Shown here: positions 1 through 7,296 of the stretch, piece by piece
Numbering within the stretch: the first letter of the stretch is position 1
Layout of the letters: each line of letters begins with the position of its first letter
From: Clostridia bacterium
GTDB lineage: Bacteria; Bacillota_A; Clostridia; Christensenellales; Aristaeellaceae
DNA: 24,506 bases
Direction: 5' to 3'
Assembly: GCA_017518705.1 (NCBI GenBank)
Contig: JAFWUC010000060.1
Coordinates: 1 to 24,506, forward strand
The notes under the pieces: model-generated
Told to the model about the DNA's origin: nothing
The model's database searches: none
The model's input: the letters and a program-made list of their open reading frames with translations, nothing else
Program-made: the position numbers and the translations under genes

Positions 1-413
1 ATGACGACCTTCTTGGCGCCGGCGTCGATGTGCGCCTGGGCCTTGGCCTTGGAGGTGTAGAAGCCGGTGCACTCCAGCACTACGTCGACCTTCAGCTTTT
101 TCCAGGGCAGATTCTGGGCCTTGGGCTCAGCATAAATGGTGATCTCAGTGCCGTCCACGGTGATGGAGCCGGGACCCTTTACGGTCTTGCCGTCTTCTTC
201 AAATACGGGCTCCTTGGATTCAACGGTGTGCTTGTTTTCGCCGATCACGCCGCAGTAGCCCTTCTGAGCGGTGTCGTACTTGAGCAGATGCGCGAGCATG
301 GCGGGGCTGGTCAGGTCGTTGATGGCCACGATTTTGTAGCCCTTAGCGCCGAACATCTGACGGAAAGCCAGGCGGCCGATGCGTCCAAAGCCGTTGATTG
401 CAACTCTTACCAT
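1..413 (-). CDS. gap: Glyceraldehyde-3-phosphate dehydrogenase, N-terminal part (cut by window start)
   Basis: Glycolytic, cytoplasmic NAD-dependent GAPDH, which converts glyceraldehyde-3-phosphate, phosphate and NAD to 1,3-bisphosphoglycerate. About 137 codons are visible, covering the N-terminal Rossmann NAD-binding domain. The protein opens [19 protein letters not shown], which contains the family's NGFGRIGR dinucleotide-binding loop. It continues with [18 protein letters not shown] and later [20 protein letters not shown], all typical of GAPDH. The catalytic cysteine (near residue 150 in the family) lies beyond the window edge, so completeness cannot be judged. The ATG at 413-411 is preceded by an AGGGAGG ribosome-binding site, and a consensus promoter lies about 60 bp further upstream. 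The gene appears to begin its transcript, because the only upstream neighbours on this strand are the integrated element and its terminators. Confidence 0.97.
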   Translation of the reverse strand, partial: MVRVAINGFGRIGRLAFRQMFGAKGYKIVAINDLTSPAMLAHLLKYDTAQKGYCGVIGENKHTVESKEPVFEEDGKTVKGPGSITVDGTEITIYAEPKAQNLPWKKLKVDVVLECTGFYTSKAKAQAHIDAGAKKVV

Positions 414-470
414 AAGAAAAACCTCCCTAAATGATTGCGATATGTACGGTAAAATAAACTACCATCCCTT

Positions 471-499
471 ATTATAGCGCATCGGCGGACGTTTGTCCA
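471..499 (-). promoter_or_regulatory. Sigma-A promoter of gap
   Basis: On the minus strand, -35 TGGACA (499-494) and -10 TATAAT (476-471) are separated by exactly 17 bp. The -10 lies about 58 bp upstream of the gap ATG, leaving a short leader. No obvious repressor palindrome was seen, so regulation cannot be read from the sequence. Confidence 0.75.
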
Positions 500-567
500 T
501 AGAAAAGGCGGGACATTTTGCGCCCGGTGTGTTATATTTTGCCACATATAAGGGAAAAAGCAAAACA

Positions 568-597
568 AAAGCCCGAGATCTTTTGATCTCGGGCTTT
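568..597. terminator. Intrinsic terminator, originally downstream of tRNA-Lys
   Basis: A perfect 13-bp inverted repeat (568-580 with 585-597, core GCCCGAGATC) encloses a TTTT loop. On the minus strand the stem is followed by TGTTTTGCTTTT, which suits termination of transcripts coming from the right. It sits just outside the left 43-bp repeat, so it was most likely the terminator of tRNA-Lys before the element inserted. Confidence 0.75.
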
Positions 598-602
598 ATT
601 CG

Positions 603-645
603 TACACCTTCAGGGACTCGAACCCTGGACACCCTGATTAAGAGT
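603..645 (-). repeat. Left attachment site: displaced 3' half of tRNA-Lys
   Basis: These 43 bp are identical to 3012-3054 inside the intact tRNA-Lys gene. They run from the anticodon loop (TCTTAA on the minus strand) through the T arm and acceptor strand to the discriminator base. The identity stops abruptly at both ends. This is the usual footprint of a tyrosine integrase recombining in the anticodon-loop to 3'-end part of a tRNA gene. No 5' tRNA half is present here, so it is not a functional tRNA. Confidence 0.9.
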
Positions 646-809
646 TAACACGGAGATGACGCGAAAATCCTGTTTTCAGAGTGCCGTATTTTGCCCGATT
701 TTTGACCGATGATACTGACTGAGTGGTAGTAATTATTCTGACTCGCTTTCGAACAGCAGAATCAGTAATTTGGATGATATATTACAAATTTGAATGTGTC
801 AAGGCCGAA

Positions 810-821
810 ATGACTCTGATT
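810..821. repeat. Inverted repeat copy 1 near left element end
   Basis: The 12-mer ATGACTCTGATT here is the exact reverse complement of AATCAGAGTCAT at 2954-2965. The two copies lie inside the element near opposite ends, 165 bp from the left att repeat and 47 bp from the right one. They could be arm-type binding sites for the integrase or an accessory factor. That role is inference; only the repeat is observed. Confidence 0.4.
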
Positions 822-848
822 ATCTGTAAATTTATCGATGATGCTAAA

Positions 849-1475
849 TTATATCTCCCAATGGATGCTACGTGGATATACATGCAATACTGAAGCGGCC
901 AGATGATTCATCTGCTGTCTAACTTCTTCTGGGCCAACAATACGGTTTTTGTTCTTTAGCCCAACAATCCATGCTAAGAACTGATTATTCACGACAACGG
1001 GCACATCTACCTCACATGTGCTTTCTTTCGTATTTAAGCGCGGGACAAGATTGCTGCCAAACTTATCAACTATCAAGTAATAGTAGAAGTTGGGGCACCA
1101 TAGCGTTACCATAGTCTTTTCGCCGCCAAACAGATTGAAAGTCGATTGAGTGCGGAAAGGCAGTTCTTTTTTTAGTTTTTCATATTCTTCTTCGCCCTGA
1201 CGCGGTTCGTCAAGGATAGTTACATCTGTAATGCGGTCTATGCGATAATATGTGATTCTCTTTCTGTCATATCCAACAAGGTAGTAGTTATCTTCGTGGT
1301 AGAGCGTGAGCCATGGGCTGGTATAATGGCCGCGCTTATCATACTGTTTCTGGTTGTGAATATTGATGCGGAAATATTGAAATTCGATTCGGCGGTTTTG
1401 TTCAATTGCCTGTGAAATAAGACTGACATTATCGTGAAAACCATCGTCTATATGCTTGGCGCGGTTGGCAACCAT
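849..1475 (-). CDS. WYL-domain transcriptional regulator, N-terminally truncated
   Basis: This 208-residue protein matches the C-terminal two thirds of WYL regulators. A linker (VANRAKHID, residues 2-10) is followed by the WYL sensor fold (IEFQYFRI near 30-37; SPWLTLYHEDNYYLVGYD near 53-70; YRIDRITDVTILDEPR near 77-92) and the C-terminal WCX-like extension. Full-length relatives have about 300 residues and begin with a winged-helix DNA-binding domain, which is absent here. In the same frame, codons for KESYELNRQT extend upstream of the Met to a TGA at 1508-1506, so the family linker continues past the apparent start. That indicates loss of the 5' part rather than a short family member. An AAGGAG ribosome-binding site (1505-1498) serves an ATG that stops after two codons (1495-1487). 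The WYL ATG begins 11 nt after that stop, so translation may depend on reinitiation. It may be a pseudogene. Confidence 0.7.
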   Translation of the reverse strand: MVANRAKHIDDGFHDNVSLISQAIEQNRRIEFQYFRINIHNQKQYDKRGHYTSPWLTLYHEDNYYLVGYDRKRITYYRIDRITDVTILDEPRQGEEEYEKLKKELPFRTQSTFNLFGGEKTMVTLWCPNFYYYLIVDKFGSNLVPRLNTKESTCEVDVPVVVNNQFLAWIVGLKNKNRIVGPEEVRQQMNHLAASVLHVYPRSIHWEI

Positions 1476-1505
1476 AGTTTGACGGTTCAGTTCATAAGAC
1501 TCCTT

Positions 1506-1977
1506 TCATTAGCGGTTTATTTGGCTTATCTGCTTGCCTTTATTATGCGGTTTGGGGTTGTTTCCTTCCCTCACCTTGCAAGCATATTATATAAAAAGCA
1601 GACAGCATCTAAATGCATTCAGCAAAAAGTTTTTTCTCGAATCAAGATTTAGAAAATGCCCATTTTATTGAGGCTTTGGGCTATTTAATGGAACAATCAC
1701 GAAGAAAAGATAAACATCCAAAATGTTTTGTGATATACTTACAAAAATCAGGGCAAATACAAGGAAAATTGGCCGCGAAACAGGCCGATTTTTGTGCAAA
1801 TTGAACAACCGCGACAACTGTAAATGACTCGCAGCCATTTCTGAAAGAAAGATGCGGCCTCAACTATAGTGAAGCCGCAATGATGATAAGAGTTGCCGGA
1901 GGTTTGTAAATGGTTGCCCATTTTTGAAAAAAGATGATTATAGACGATAATTGTTGAATAAAGATGCTGGCGAGTTA
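1506..1977. other. Gene-poor stretch inside the element
   Basis: About 470 bp between the truncated WYL gene and the integrase 3' end. Short open frames exist on both strands, but none has a convincing ribosome-binding site or a recognisable product. One plus-strand frame (1829-1909) gives a fragment with a faint resemblance to excisionases and is described under findings. The DNA is AT-rich with frequent stops, consistent with decayed cargo. Confidence 0.6.
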
Positions 1978-2901
1978 TTATTGTCTGGCTTTTTCCACAA
2001 TTCTGTTTAGAGGATTCAGTAGATCAAAGTCTTTCTGTATATCACTGCCATAAAGATTCACATAATGTCTTGTCATATTCATTGTTGAGTGCCCTAAGAT
2101 GGCTTGCAACTGCATCATTCCGCCGCCAGCAATGATATAGTTCTTGGCAAATGTATGTCTGAATAGATGGATAGAAGTCTTCATCACATTCCGTGAAACA
2201 TTGTACTTTCGTATTGAAGAATAGATGGAGTGCGATTCCATTTGCGTATTTGACTGTGAAGGGAACAAGTAGTCTTCGGGGTTCCAATCCCAAGTTTTCA
2301 GATAAGTATCCAACACGCTTTTAAGTGAACTGCTCATCGGAATGAACTGCTGCTTTCGGTTCTTTAGTTTTCGCAGTCGGATGCTGCTGTTTTCAAAATC
2401 TAAATCGCAAATCTTTATGCTGATTAGAGTCCCTGCCCTGATTCCTGTTGCTATGAACATATTCACTACTGCCCAAGAACGCCACTCCACCCAATTGTCA
2501 GTCTGCGGTTGCTTGAGCAGCCGTATCAATTCTTCATCGGTGTATGGGTCTTTAACTGTCTCATCTTCTTTAAGCAGAGCGATGGGGAAGGGCTCAAGGT
2601 ATTTCTGCTTGAAACAGAAATTGAGGAAGGCTCGGATACCGCGTAAATGGTTATTGATAGAAGTAATCCGCAGATTGCGGTTCATTTCTCCTAAAACAAA
2701 CTCGTCAAGCACATCTTGACTGATTTCCTCAATATATTTCAGCCGTTGAGCGGTTGTAAAGTGCTTTATTGTGTCCTCATAGAATTCCAGTGATCTCGGC
2801 GAAAGGTTCTTCAAACGGCACTTTTTCAGAAAACATTCAACTGCCTCTGATATTGTTTGCTTACAAAACTGGTCTGGGTTTTTAATCTTCTTGATAGACA
2901 C
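1978..2901 (-). CDS. Tyrosine recombinase / integrase of the tRNA-Lys element
   Basis: This 307-residue site-specific recombinase cuts and rejoins DNA through a covalent phosphotyrosine. An N-terminal SAM-like core-binding domain spans about residues 15-105 (ISEAVECFLKKCRLKNLSPRS onward), followed by the catalytic domain at about 118-300. The full active-site set is visible: Arg155 in ATGIRAGTL, a beta-hairpin Lys in KLKNRK (180-183), His245 and Arg248 in HLFRHTF, His271 in LGHSTM and Tyr280 in TRHYV. The length is normal for XerC/D-like integrases. The start is GTG at 2901-2899, with GGGAGG six bases upstream. The gene lies about 110 bp from the intact tRNA-Lys, which holds the right att site, and is very probably the enzyme that inserted the element. 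It appears intact, so excision might still be possible, although no certain excisionase gene is present. Confidence 0.93.
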   Translation of the reverse strand: MSIKKIKNPDQFCKQTISEAVECFLKKCRLKNLSPRSLEFYEDTIKHFTTAQRLKYIEEISQDVLDEFVLGEMNRNLRITSINNHLRGIRAFLNFCFKQKYLEPFPIALLKEDETVKDPYTDEELIRLLKQPQTDNWVEWRSWAVVNMFIATGIRAGTLISIKICDLDFENSSIRLRKLKNRKQQFIPMSSSLKSVLDTYLKTWDWNPEDYLFPSQSNTQMESHSIYSSIRKYNVSRNVMKTSIHLFRHTFAKNYIIAGGGMMQLQAILGHSTMNMTRHYVNLYGSDIQKDFDLLNPLNRIVEKARQ

Positions 2902-2953
2902 TGTTTTCCTCCCAAAATTCTACCACAAAATCAGGGTAATTTCGGTATCGAAA

Positions 2954-2965
2954 AATCAGAGTCAT
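2954..2965. repeat. Inverted repeat copy 2 near right element end
   Basis: AATCAGAGTCAT is the exact reverse complement of the 12-mer at 810-821. It lies between the integrase start and the new tRNA-Lys terminator, 47 bp from the right att repeat. A role as an integrase arm site or an autoregulatory site for the integrase gene is possible but unproven. Confidence 0.4.
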
Positions 2966-2973
2966 AGGGGATA

Positions 2974-3004
2974 AAAAACGCCCGAAATCTCAATGATTTC
3001 GGGC
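2974..3004 (-). terminator. Intrinsic terminator of tRNA-Lys supplied by the element
   Basis: The stem GCCCGAAATC pairs with GATTTCGGGC (2980-2989 and 2995-3004) around a 5-base loop. On the minus strand it is followed by GTTTTTTATC, a good U-tract. It lies 7 bp past the tRNA-Lys 3' end and would stop the tRNA transcript before the integrase gene. Confidence 0.85.
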
Positions 3005-3011
3005 CATGCAA

Positions 3012-3054
3012 TACACCTTCAGGGACTCGAACCCTGGACACCCTGATTAAGAGT
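3012..3054 (-). repeat. Right attachment site within tRNA-Lys
   Basis: The second copy of the 43-bp perfect direct repeat, running from the anticodon stem-loop to the discriminator base of the intact tRNA. Insertion restored a complete tRNA here and left the old 3' half at 603-645. Confidence 0.9.
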
Positions 3055-3084
3055 CAGGTGCTCTACCAACTGAGCTAAAGGTGC
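3012..3084 (-). tRNA. tRNA-Lys (anticodon CTT)
   Basis: A 73-nt cloverleaf on the minus strand. The acceptor strands GCACCTT and AAGGTGT pair, with a first G-U. The D stem is GCTC/GAGC, the anticodon stem CCTGA/TCAGG with loop CTCTTAA (anticodon CTT, reading Lys AAG), and the T stem CAGGG/CCCTG with loop TTCGAGT. The discriminator is A. CCA is not encoded; the next bases are TTG. The 3' 43 nt double as the right attachment site of the element. Confidence 0.97.
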
Positions 3085-3103
3085 TCGTCAACGAACAGAA
3101 AAT

Positions 3104-3132
3104 ATTATATTACGCCGTGGCGTTTCTGTCAA
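3104..3132 (-). promoter_or_regulatory. Consensus promoter of tRNA-Lys
   Basis: On the minus strand, a perfect TTGACA (3132-3127) and a perfect TATAAT (3109-3104) with a 17-bp spacer, about 20 bp upstream of the tRNA 5' end. The spacer contains a short palindrome, ACGCC-GT-GGCGT (3112-3123). A full consensus promoter fits a highly expressed stable RNA. Confidence 0.85.
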
Positions 3133-3183
3133 TAGGTCAAATTGTTAATTATGGGAAAAAGTCGGACGCCCGTGTCAGCAAGC

Positions 3184-3212
3184 TTGTAATTCGGGGAAAC
3201 ATACTGTATAAT
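3184..3212 (+). promoter_or_regulatory. Promoter of the 3244-12209 gene run
   Basis: -35 TTGTAA (3184-3189), a 17-bp spacer and -10 TATAAT (3207-3212), ending 31 bp before the TTG start at 3244. It diverges from the tRNA-Lys promoter. No comparably good promoter was noticed before 12209, so this one may drive the whole run. Confidence 0.75.
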
Positions 3213-3243
3213 AAAATAGGAAATATATCTCGGAGGAAAAGAA

Positions 3244-4596
3244 TTGACCTGTCCAAGATGTGACGCGACGATCAAAGCTTCAATGCGCAGGTGCCCAAAG
3301 TGCGGCCTGCCGCTGAGCTATGCTGATAAAGTAGAAAACCGGGACCGGCTGCCGCTTAGTAGTGTGTTCATAAGGGCGGGGCTGGTGCTTGCGGCCATAT
3401 TGATCACGTTGGTAGTGATACAGCTGATAGAGGAACCCATCAGGATCCGCAGGCAGAACAGGGAGATCACCAGAAGGTACGTTAATCAGGTGGTGGAGAC
3501 CCTGACGCTGGACAGCGGCTACAAGGCGCACGCCCTGACGTTCTTCGGTGAGGACGGAGACTGCGTGTATCTTGAGGAGCTGGGCCAAAGCTACATGTTC
3601 GTGGGCGGGATCGCCCGCGTGGAAGTGCCGGACTATATCTGGTTCGACAAGGATCCCACGCTGATCGACAACGCGCTTATCACGTTTTCGCCCGTGTACA
3701 TATCCGCCTCGGGCCAGAAGACCCGCATTCCCGTGTTCTCGGTAGAGGTGGAGGTGCCCGAAGCGCCTGTGACCATAACCCAGCCCGCCCGGGACAACGT
3801 TACGGTCATAACCTCGCAGACGGGCCTCAGCATGAACGTGATATACGGCAGCCAGGTCATAATCAACGGCGAGGACGTATCTAGCAAAGTCACCCGCGAC
3901 GGCAAGCTGGACCTGACGCTGAACATAGAGCCCATAGGCGACAACAACGTGTCCATAATCGTGCGCACGGACAACCACAAGGAAGCCCGGCGCGACCTGG
4001 TGTTCTACAGGGAGGAGATGGACATAGAGCTGGAGGTAGCCACCAGCGTAAGCTTCATAAGCCGCCTCAACTACATGACCATCACCGGCAAGACCGAACC
4101 GGGCGCCTGGATAACGGTGGACACGAACCATGACGCGGACAGCCTTAAGATCAACCAGCAGACGGGCGTGTTCTCATTCAGGGCCCGATTCTCGGCTTAC
4201 GGACAGAACCTGGTGTCCTTCCACGCCTCCATGGCGGACAGGAAGGACTCCGCTATCTCCTTCTACGTGGATTACCTGCCGGCAAAGGGCGAATACACCC
4301 GCAACGCCTGTCAGATGGACTACGCCCAGCTGCGCCTGCTGTACGAGCAGTGGCACGGCCGCGTGTTCCTGTGCATCGGCAAGATCGTTGACACGATCAC
4401 TTCGGGCGACAAGACGCTGAGCATCATGAATGTGGGCAACAGCGAAAACGTGAAGCTGGTCGCTCTGGAGAACCAGTCCAACCAGGGGCGCTTCCTCCAG
4501 GGAGAGGAATACGCCCTGTACTCCGACGTGGCGGGCCGTGTGTTCTACGGAGACACGTACATTCCGTACCTGATAGCCCGCTACACCAAGGATTAG
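3244..4596 (+). CDS. Zinc-ribbon, single-pass membrane protein with Ig-like extracytoplasmic region
   Basis: A 450-residue protein of unknown function. It opens with a small zinc ribbon (CPRC at 3-6 and CPKC at 17-20). A basic, polar stretch follows, then one hydrophobic segment (about 41-62, VFIRAGLVLAAILITLVVIQL), which suggests a cytoplasmic zinc ribbon and a large outside domain. The outer part is rich in beta-strand patterns. Two successive Ig-like segments are suggested, the second by ITGKTEPGAWITVD, a pattern common in bacterial Ig-like repeats. The last about 90 residues alternate in a way that suggests a small beta-barrel, but this is only an impression. The start is TTG with GGAGG eight bases upstream (3232-3236), directly before the Cys motif. 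It leads the gene run and is followed 9 bp later by another exported protein. Confidence 0.85.
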   Translation: MTCPRCDATIKASMRRCPKCGLPLSYADKVENRDRLPLSSVFIRAGLVLAAILITLVVIQLIEEPIRIRRQNREITRRYVNQVVETLTLDSGYKAHALTFFGEDGDCVYLEELGQSYMFVGGIARVEVPDYIWFDKDPTLIDNALITFSPVYISASGQKTRIPVFSVEVEVPEAPVTITQPARDNVTVITSQTGLSMNVIYGSQVIINGEDVSSKVTRDGKLDLTLNIEPIGDNNVSIIVRTDNHKEARRDLVFYREEMDIELEVATSVSFISRLNYMTITGKTEPGAWITVDTNHDADSLKINQQTGVFSFRARFSAYGQNLVSFHASMADRKDSAISFYVDYLPAKGEYTRNACQMDYAQLRLLYEQWHGRVFLCIGKIVDTITSGDKTLSIMNVGNSENVKLVALENQSNQGRFLQGEEYALYSDVAGRVFYGDTYIPYLIARYTKD

Positions 4597-4605
4597 GAGG
4601 CAGGC

Positions 4606-5475
4606 ATGAAAAAACTCGCTCTCGTGCTGGCGTTAATGATGTGCTTTTCCGTTTTGGCGATAGAGGAAGCGTTCGACGGCTCGGTGTATTCCGCCTACAA
4701 GGCGGTGCTTGCCCCGGGCACGCTGGACGGCTGGGATGAGGTGAGCTACATCGAGCCGTCCGGCCTGCTGCTGAGCGCGTACAAAGCCAACGCCGAGCTT
4801 ACAATAAGCCTGGAGGAAAGCGACGAAACGCCGCAGGCGGCACTGGAACGGCACGTAAACGGCGTTGTCCGCTACGGCACCATCCAGCAGAAAAGCCAGG
4901 TGAGCCCCATCACCGCGGGACACTTTACCAACGGCGCCTACGTGAGTTATTCCTACCGCTCAAAGCGCGACACGGGCAGCGGCGACGTGTATTACGTGGA
5001 CATGGTGGGCGCGATGCTGAGCGGAGGACGGATGCTCATGCTCACCGAGACCCGCTGGGGCAAGGACGCGGGGGAGAGCGTGCTTTTGGGCCGCATTCTG
5101 CCCGCATTCAGCCTGGAAACGCGGGAGATATCCACCGAGTATAAGGCATTCCTGAAGTCCGCGGAAGAGAAAAGTGACGGCATATACGTCACCATAGACT
5201 ACTGCGACATGGAGTACGGCGGAGAGTTCGGCGTGGTGTTCGCCAACAACGACGATCCTACGGAATACACCTGCCGCCTGAGCCGGGACTGCGAGATCTG
5301 GCTGGGTCAGCAGGTCGGCGGACTGTACGCCATAAAGCAGATAACGCCCGACGCGGCGGAGATATCCATAGCGATAGAAAGCTATTACAATCAGAACCTG
5401 GTGGAACCCATATATACGGTACTGTTCAACCGGGCGGGCGAGATCGTCCGGCTGATGCACTATAACGCCCTGTAA
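4606..5475 (+). CDS. Exported protein of unknown function
   Basis: A 289-residue protein beginning with a classical signal peptide: MKK, a hydrophobic core LALVLALMMCFSVLA and a likely cleavage just after it. No lipobox or membrane anchor is seen, so secretion or weak wall association is likely. The mature part is mixed alpha/beta with no motif I recognise. The start ATG has GGAGG six bases upstream. It sits 9 bp after the zinc-ribbon membrane protein and 15 bp before lepA, in one apparent operon. The conserved neighbour lepA gives little hint about its role. It may be lineage-specific. Confidence 0.85.
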   Translation: MKKLALVLALMMCFSVLAIEEAFDGSVYSAYKAVLAPGTLDGWDEVSYIEPSGLLLSAYKANAELTISLEESDETPQAALERHVNGVVRYGTIQQKSQVSPITAGHFTNGAYVSYSYRSKRDTGSGDVYYVDMVGAMLSGGRMLMLTETRWGKDAGESVLLGRILPAFSLETREISTEYKAFLKSAEEKSDGIYVTIDYCDMEYGGEFGVVFANNDDPTEYTCRLSRDCEIWLGQQVGGLYAIKQITPDAAEISIAIESYYNQNLVEPIYTVLFNRAGEIVRLMHYNAL

Positions 5476-5490
5476 ACGGAGGACAAAGGC

Positions 5491-7296
5491 TTGACGGAGC
5501 TCAATCACATCCGAAATTTCTGCATAATCGCCCATATCGACCACGGCAAGAGCACCCTGGCGGACCGTCTGCTGGAAAAGACCGGCGTGATGGCCGCCCG
5601 TGATATGACCAGCCAGGTGCTGGACAGCATGGAGCTGGAAAGGGAGAGGGGCATAACCATCAAGTCCAAGGCAGTCAGGATGCCGTACACCGCCAAAGAC
5701 GGCAAGGTCTACGAGCTTAACCTGATCGACACTCCCGGCCACGTGGACTTCACTTACGAAGTGAGCCGCGCGCTGGCGGCGTGCGAGGGCGCCATACTGG
5801 TGGTGGATGCCACCCAGGGCATAGAGGCGCAGACACTGGCCAACGTGTACCTGGCGCTGGATCACGATCTGGAGATACTGCCGGTCATAAACAAGATAGA
5901 CCTGCCCAGCGCCCAGCCCGAGGTGGTCAGAAAGGAGATAGAGGACGAGATAGGCCTCGACGCCGAGGACTGTCCGCTCATCAGCGCCAAGATGGGCATA
6001 GGCATAGACGAGGTACTGGAAAAGGTGGTGGAGGTCATTCCGCCCCCCAAAGCCGATGCGTCCAAACCTCTGAAAGCCCTGATATTCGACAGCTATTACG
6101 ATAACTACCGCGGCGCGATAAGCTCCGTAAGGCTGATGGAAGGCAGCGTCCGCGTGGGGGACAGGATCCGCATGATGGCCTGCGGCAAGGAGTTTGACGT
6201 TACCGAGTGCGGCGCGTTCCTGCCGGGCGGCTACCTGCCTAGGGGGGAACTCAACGCGGGAGACGTGGGCTACATCGCCGCCTCCATAAAGGACATAGCG
6301 GATATCCGCGTGGGCGACACCATAACCACCGCCGAAAACCCTGCCGACAGCCCCCTGCCCGGATACAAGCCCGTGCAGCCCATGGTGTTCTGCGGAATAT
6401 ATCCCGCCGACGGCGCGGATTATGAGAGCCTTAAGGACGCCCTGGAACGCTTAAGGCTCAACGACGCGTCCCTGAGCTTCGAGCCGGAGACCAGTGTGGC
6501 GCTGGGATACGGCTTCCGCTGCGGCTTCCTTGGGCTTCTGCACATGGAGATCATCCAGCAGCGGCTGGAAAGGGAGTTCGACCTGGACCTGGTCACCACC
6601 GCGCCAAGCGTCATATACCACGTCGTCAAGACGGACGGGACCATGGTGAGCATAGACAATCCCACCAACCTGCCGCCCATCAACGAGATACAGTACATGG
6701 AAGAGCCCTTCGTGGATGCCCGGGTGATCACGCCCGCGGACTACACAGGCGCCATAATGGAACTGTGCCAGAAAAAGCGGGGCACCTTCAAGGACATGAA
6801 GTATATAGACGGCGGCAGGGTGAGCCTGACGTACGATCTGCCGCTCAACGAAGTCATATACGACTTTTTCGACACGCTCAAAAGCCGCACCCGCGGCTAT
6901 GCCAGTTTTGACTATGAACTTAAAGGCTACGTGGAGAGCGACCTGGTGAAGCTGGATTTGCTGCTTAACGGCGAAGCCTGCGACGCGCTGAGCATAATCG
7001 TTCACCGCGACAGGGCGTACGCGAGAGGGCGCTCCATAGCCGAAAAACTCAAGGACGCCATTCCGCGCCAGCTGTTCGAGATCCCCATCCAGGCGGCCAT
7101 AGGCGGCAAGATAATCGCCAGGGAGACGGTGAAGGCGCTCAGGAAAGACGTGCTCGCCAAGTGCTACGGCGGCGACATCACCCGCAAAAAGAAGCTGCTT
7201 GAAAAGCAGAAGGAAGGCAAAAAGCGCATGCGCCAGGTGGGCAGCGTGGAGGTGCCTTCCGAGGCGTTCATGGCAGTGCTCAAAATGGATACATGA
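5491..7296 (+). CDS. lepA: Elongation factor 4 (LepA), ribosome-associated GTPase
   Basis: This translational GTPase acts on stalled or mispositioned ribosomes and aids ribosome biogenesis. At 601 residues it has the normal length. The G1 motif is AHIDHGKS (14-21), the G3 motif DTPGH (80-84) and the G4 motif NKID (134-137). The switch region around RERGITIKS and the family C-terminal end, rich in Lys and Arg with [10 protein letters not shown] as the last residues, are also typical. The start is TTG at 5491, preceded by CGGAGGACAAAGGC; no ATG lies close by in frame, and the N-terminus [20 protein letters not shown] fits the family exactly. Its stop overlaps the hemW start (ATGA), implying translational coupling. 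The lepA-hemW order is common in Bacillota. Confidence 0.98.
   Translation: MTELNHIRNFCIIAHIDHGKSTLADRLLEKTGVMAARDMTSQVLDSMELERERGITIKSKAVRMPYTAKDGKVYELNLIDTPGHVDFTYEVSRALAACEGAILVVDATQGIEAQTLANVYLALDHDLEILPVINKIDLPSAQPEVVRKEIEDEIGLDAEDCPLISAKMGIGIDEVLEKVVEVIPPPKADASKPLKALIFDSYYDNYRGAISSVRLMEGSVRVGDRIRMMACGKEFDVTECGAFLPGGYLPRGELNAGDVGYIAASIKDIADIRVGDTITTAENPADSPLPGYKPVQPMVFCGIYPADGADYESLKDALERLRLNDASLSFEPETSVALGYGFRCGFLGLLHMEIIQQRLEREFDLDLVTTAPSVIYHVVKTDGTMVSIDNPTNLPPINEIQYMEEPFVDARVITPADYTGAIMELCQKKRGTFKDMKYIDGGRVSLTYDLPLNEVIYDFFDTLKSRTRGYASFDYELKGYVESDLVKLDLLLNGEACDALSIIVHRDRAYARGRSIAEKLKDAIPRQLFEIPIQAAIGGKIIARETVKALRKDVLAKCYGGDITRKKKLLEKQKEGKKRMRQVGSVEVPSEAFMAVLKMDT

Larger units (their letters stand above)
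603..3054. mobile_element. Small integrated element in tRNA-Lys (integrase plus decayed cargo)
   Basis: The element is defined by 43-bp perfect direct repeats at 603-645 and 3012-3054, a spacing of 2409 bp. The integrase gene lies next to the intact tRNA, as is typical of tRNA-targeting genomic islands. The interior is visibly AT-rich compared with the GC-rich neighbours and uses AT-rich codons. It contains one intact gene (tyrosine integrase), one 5'-truncated WYL gene and two gene-poor stretches (646-848 and 1506-1977). No replication, mobilisation or structural genes are present, so it is best read as a remnant or minimal integrated element. The right end rebuilds the tRNA and supplies it with a new terminator. 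Confidence 0.85.

Noticed and set aside
30..434. 134-codon open frame on the plus strand at the window start
   Set aside because: It is the mirror of gap, whose protein sequence is unmistakable.
603..645. A second tRNA-Lys gene
   Set aside because: Only the 3' half is present. The D arm and 5' acceptor strand are missing, so it is an attachment-site remnant and not a tRNA gene.
2917..2925. Extended -10 (TGG TAGAAT on the minus strand) as integrase promoter
   Set aside because: Transcription would start inside the GGGAGG ribosome-binding site, and no -35 is found at the right distance.
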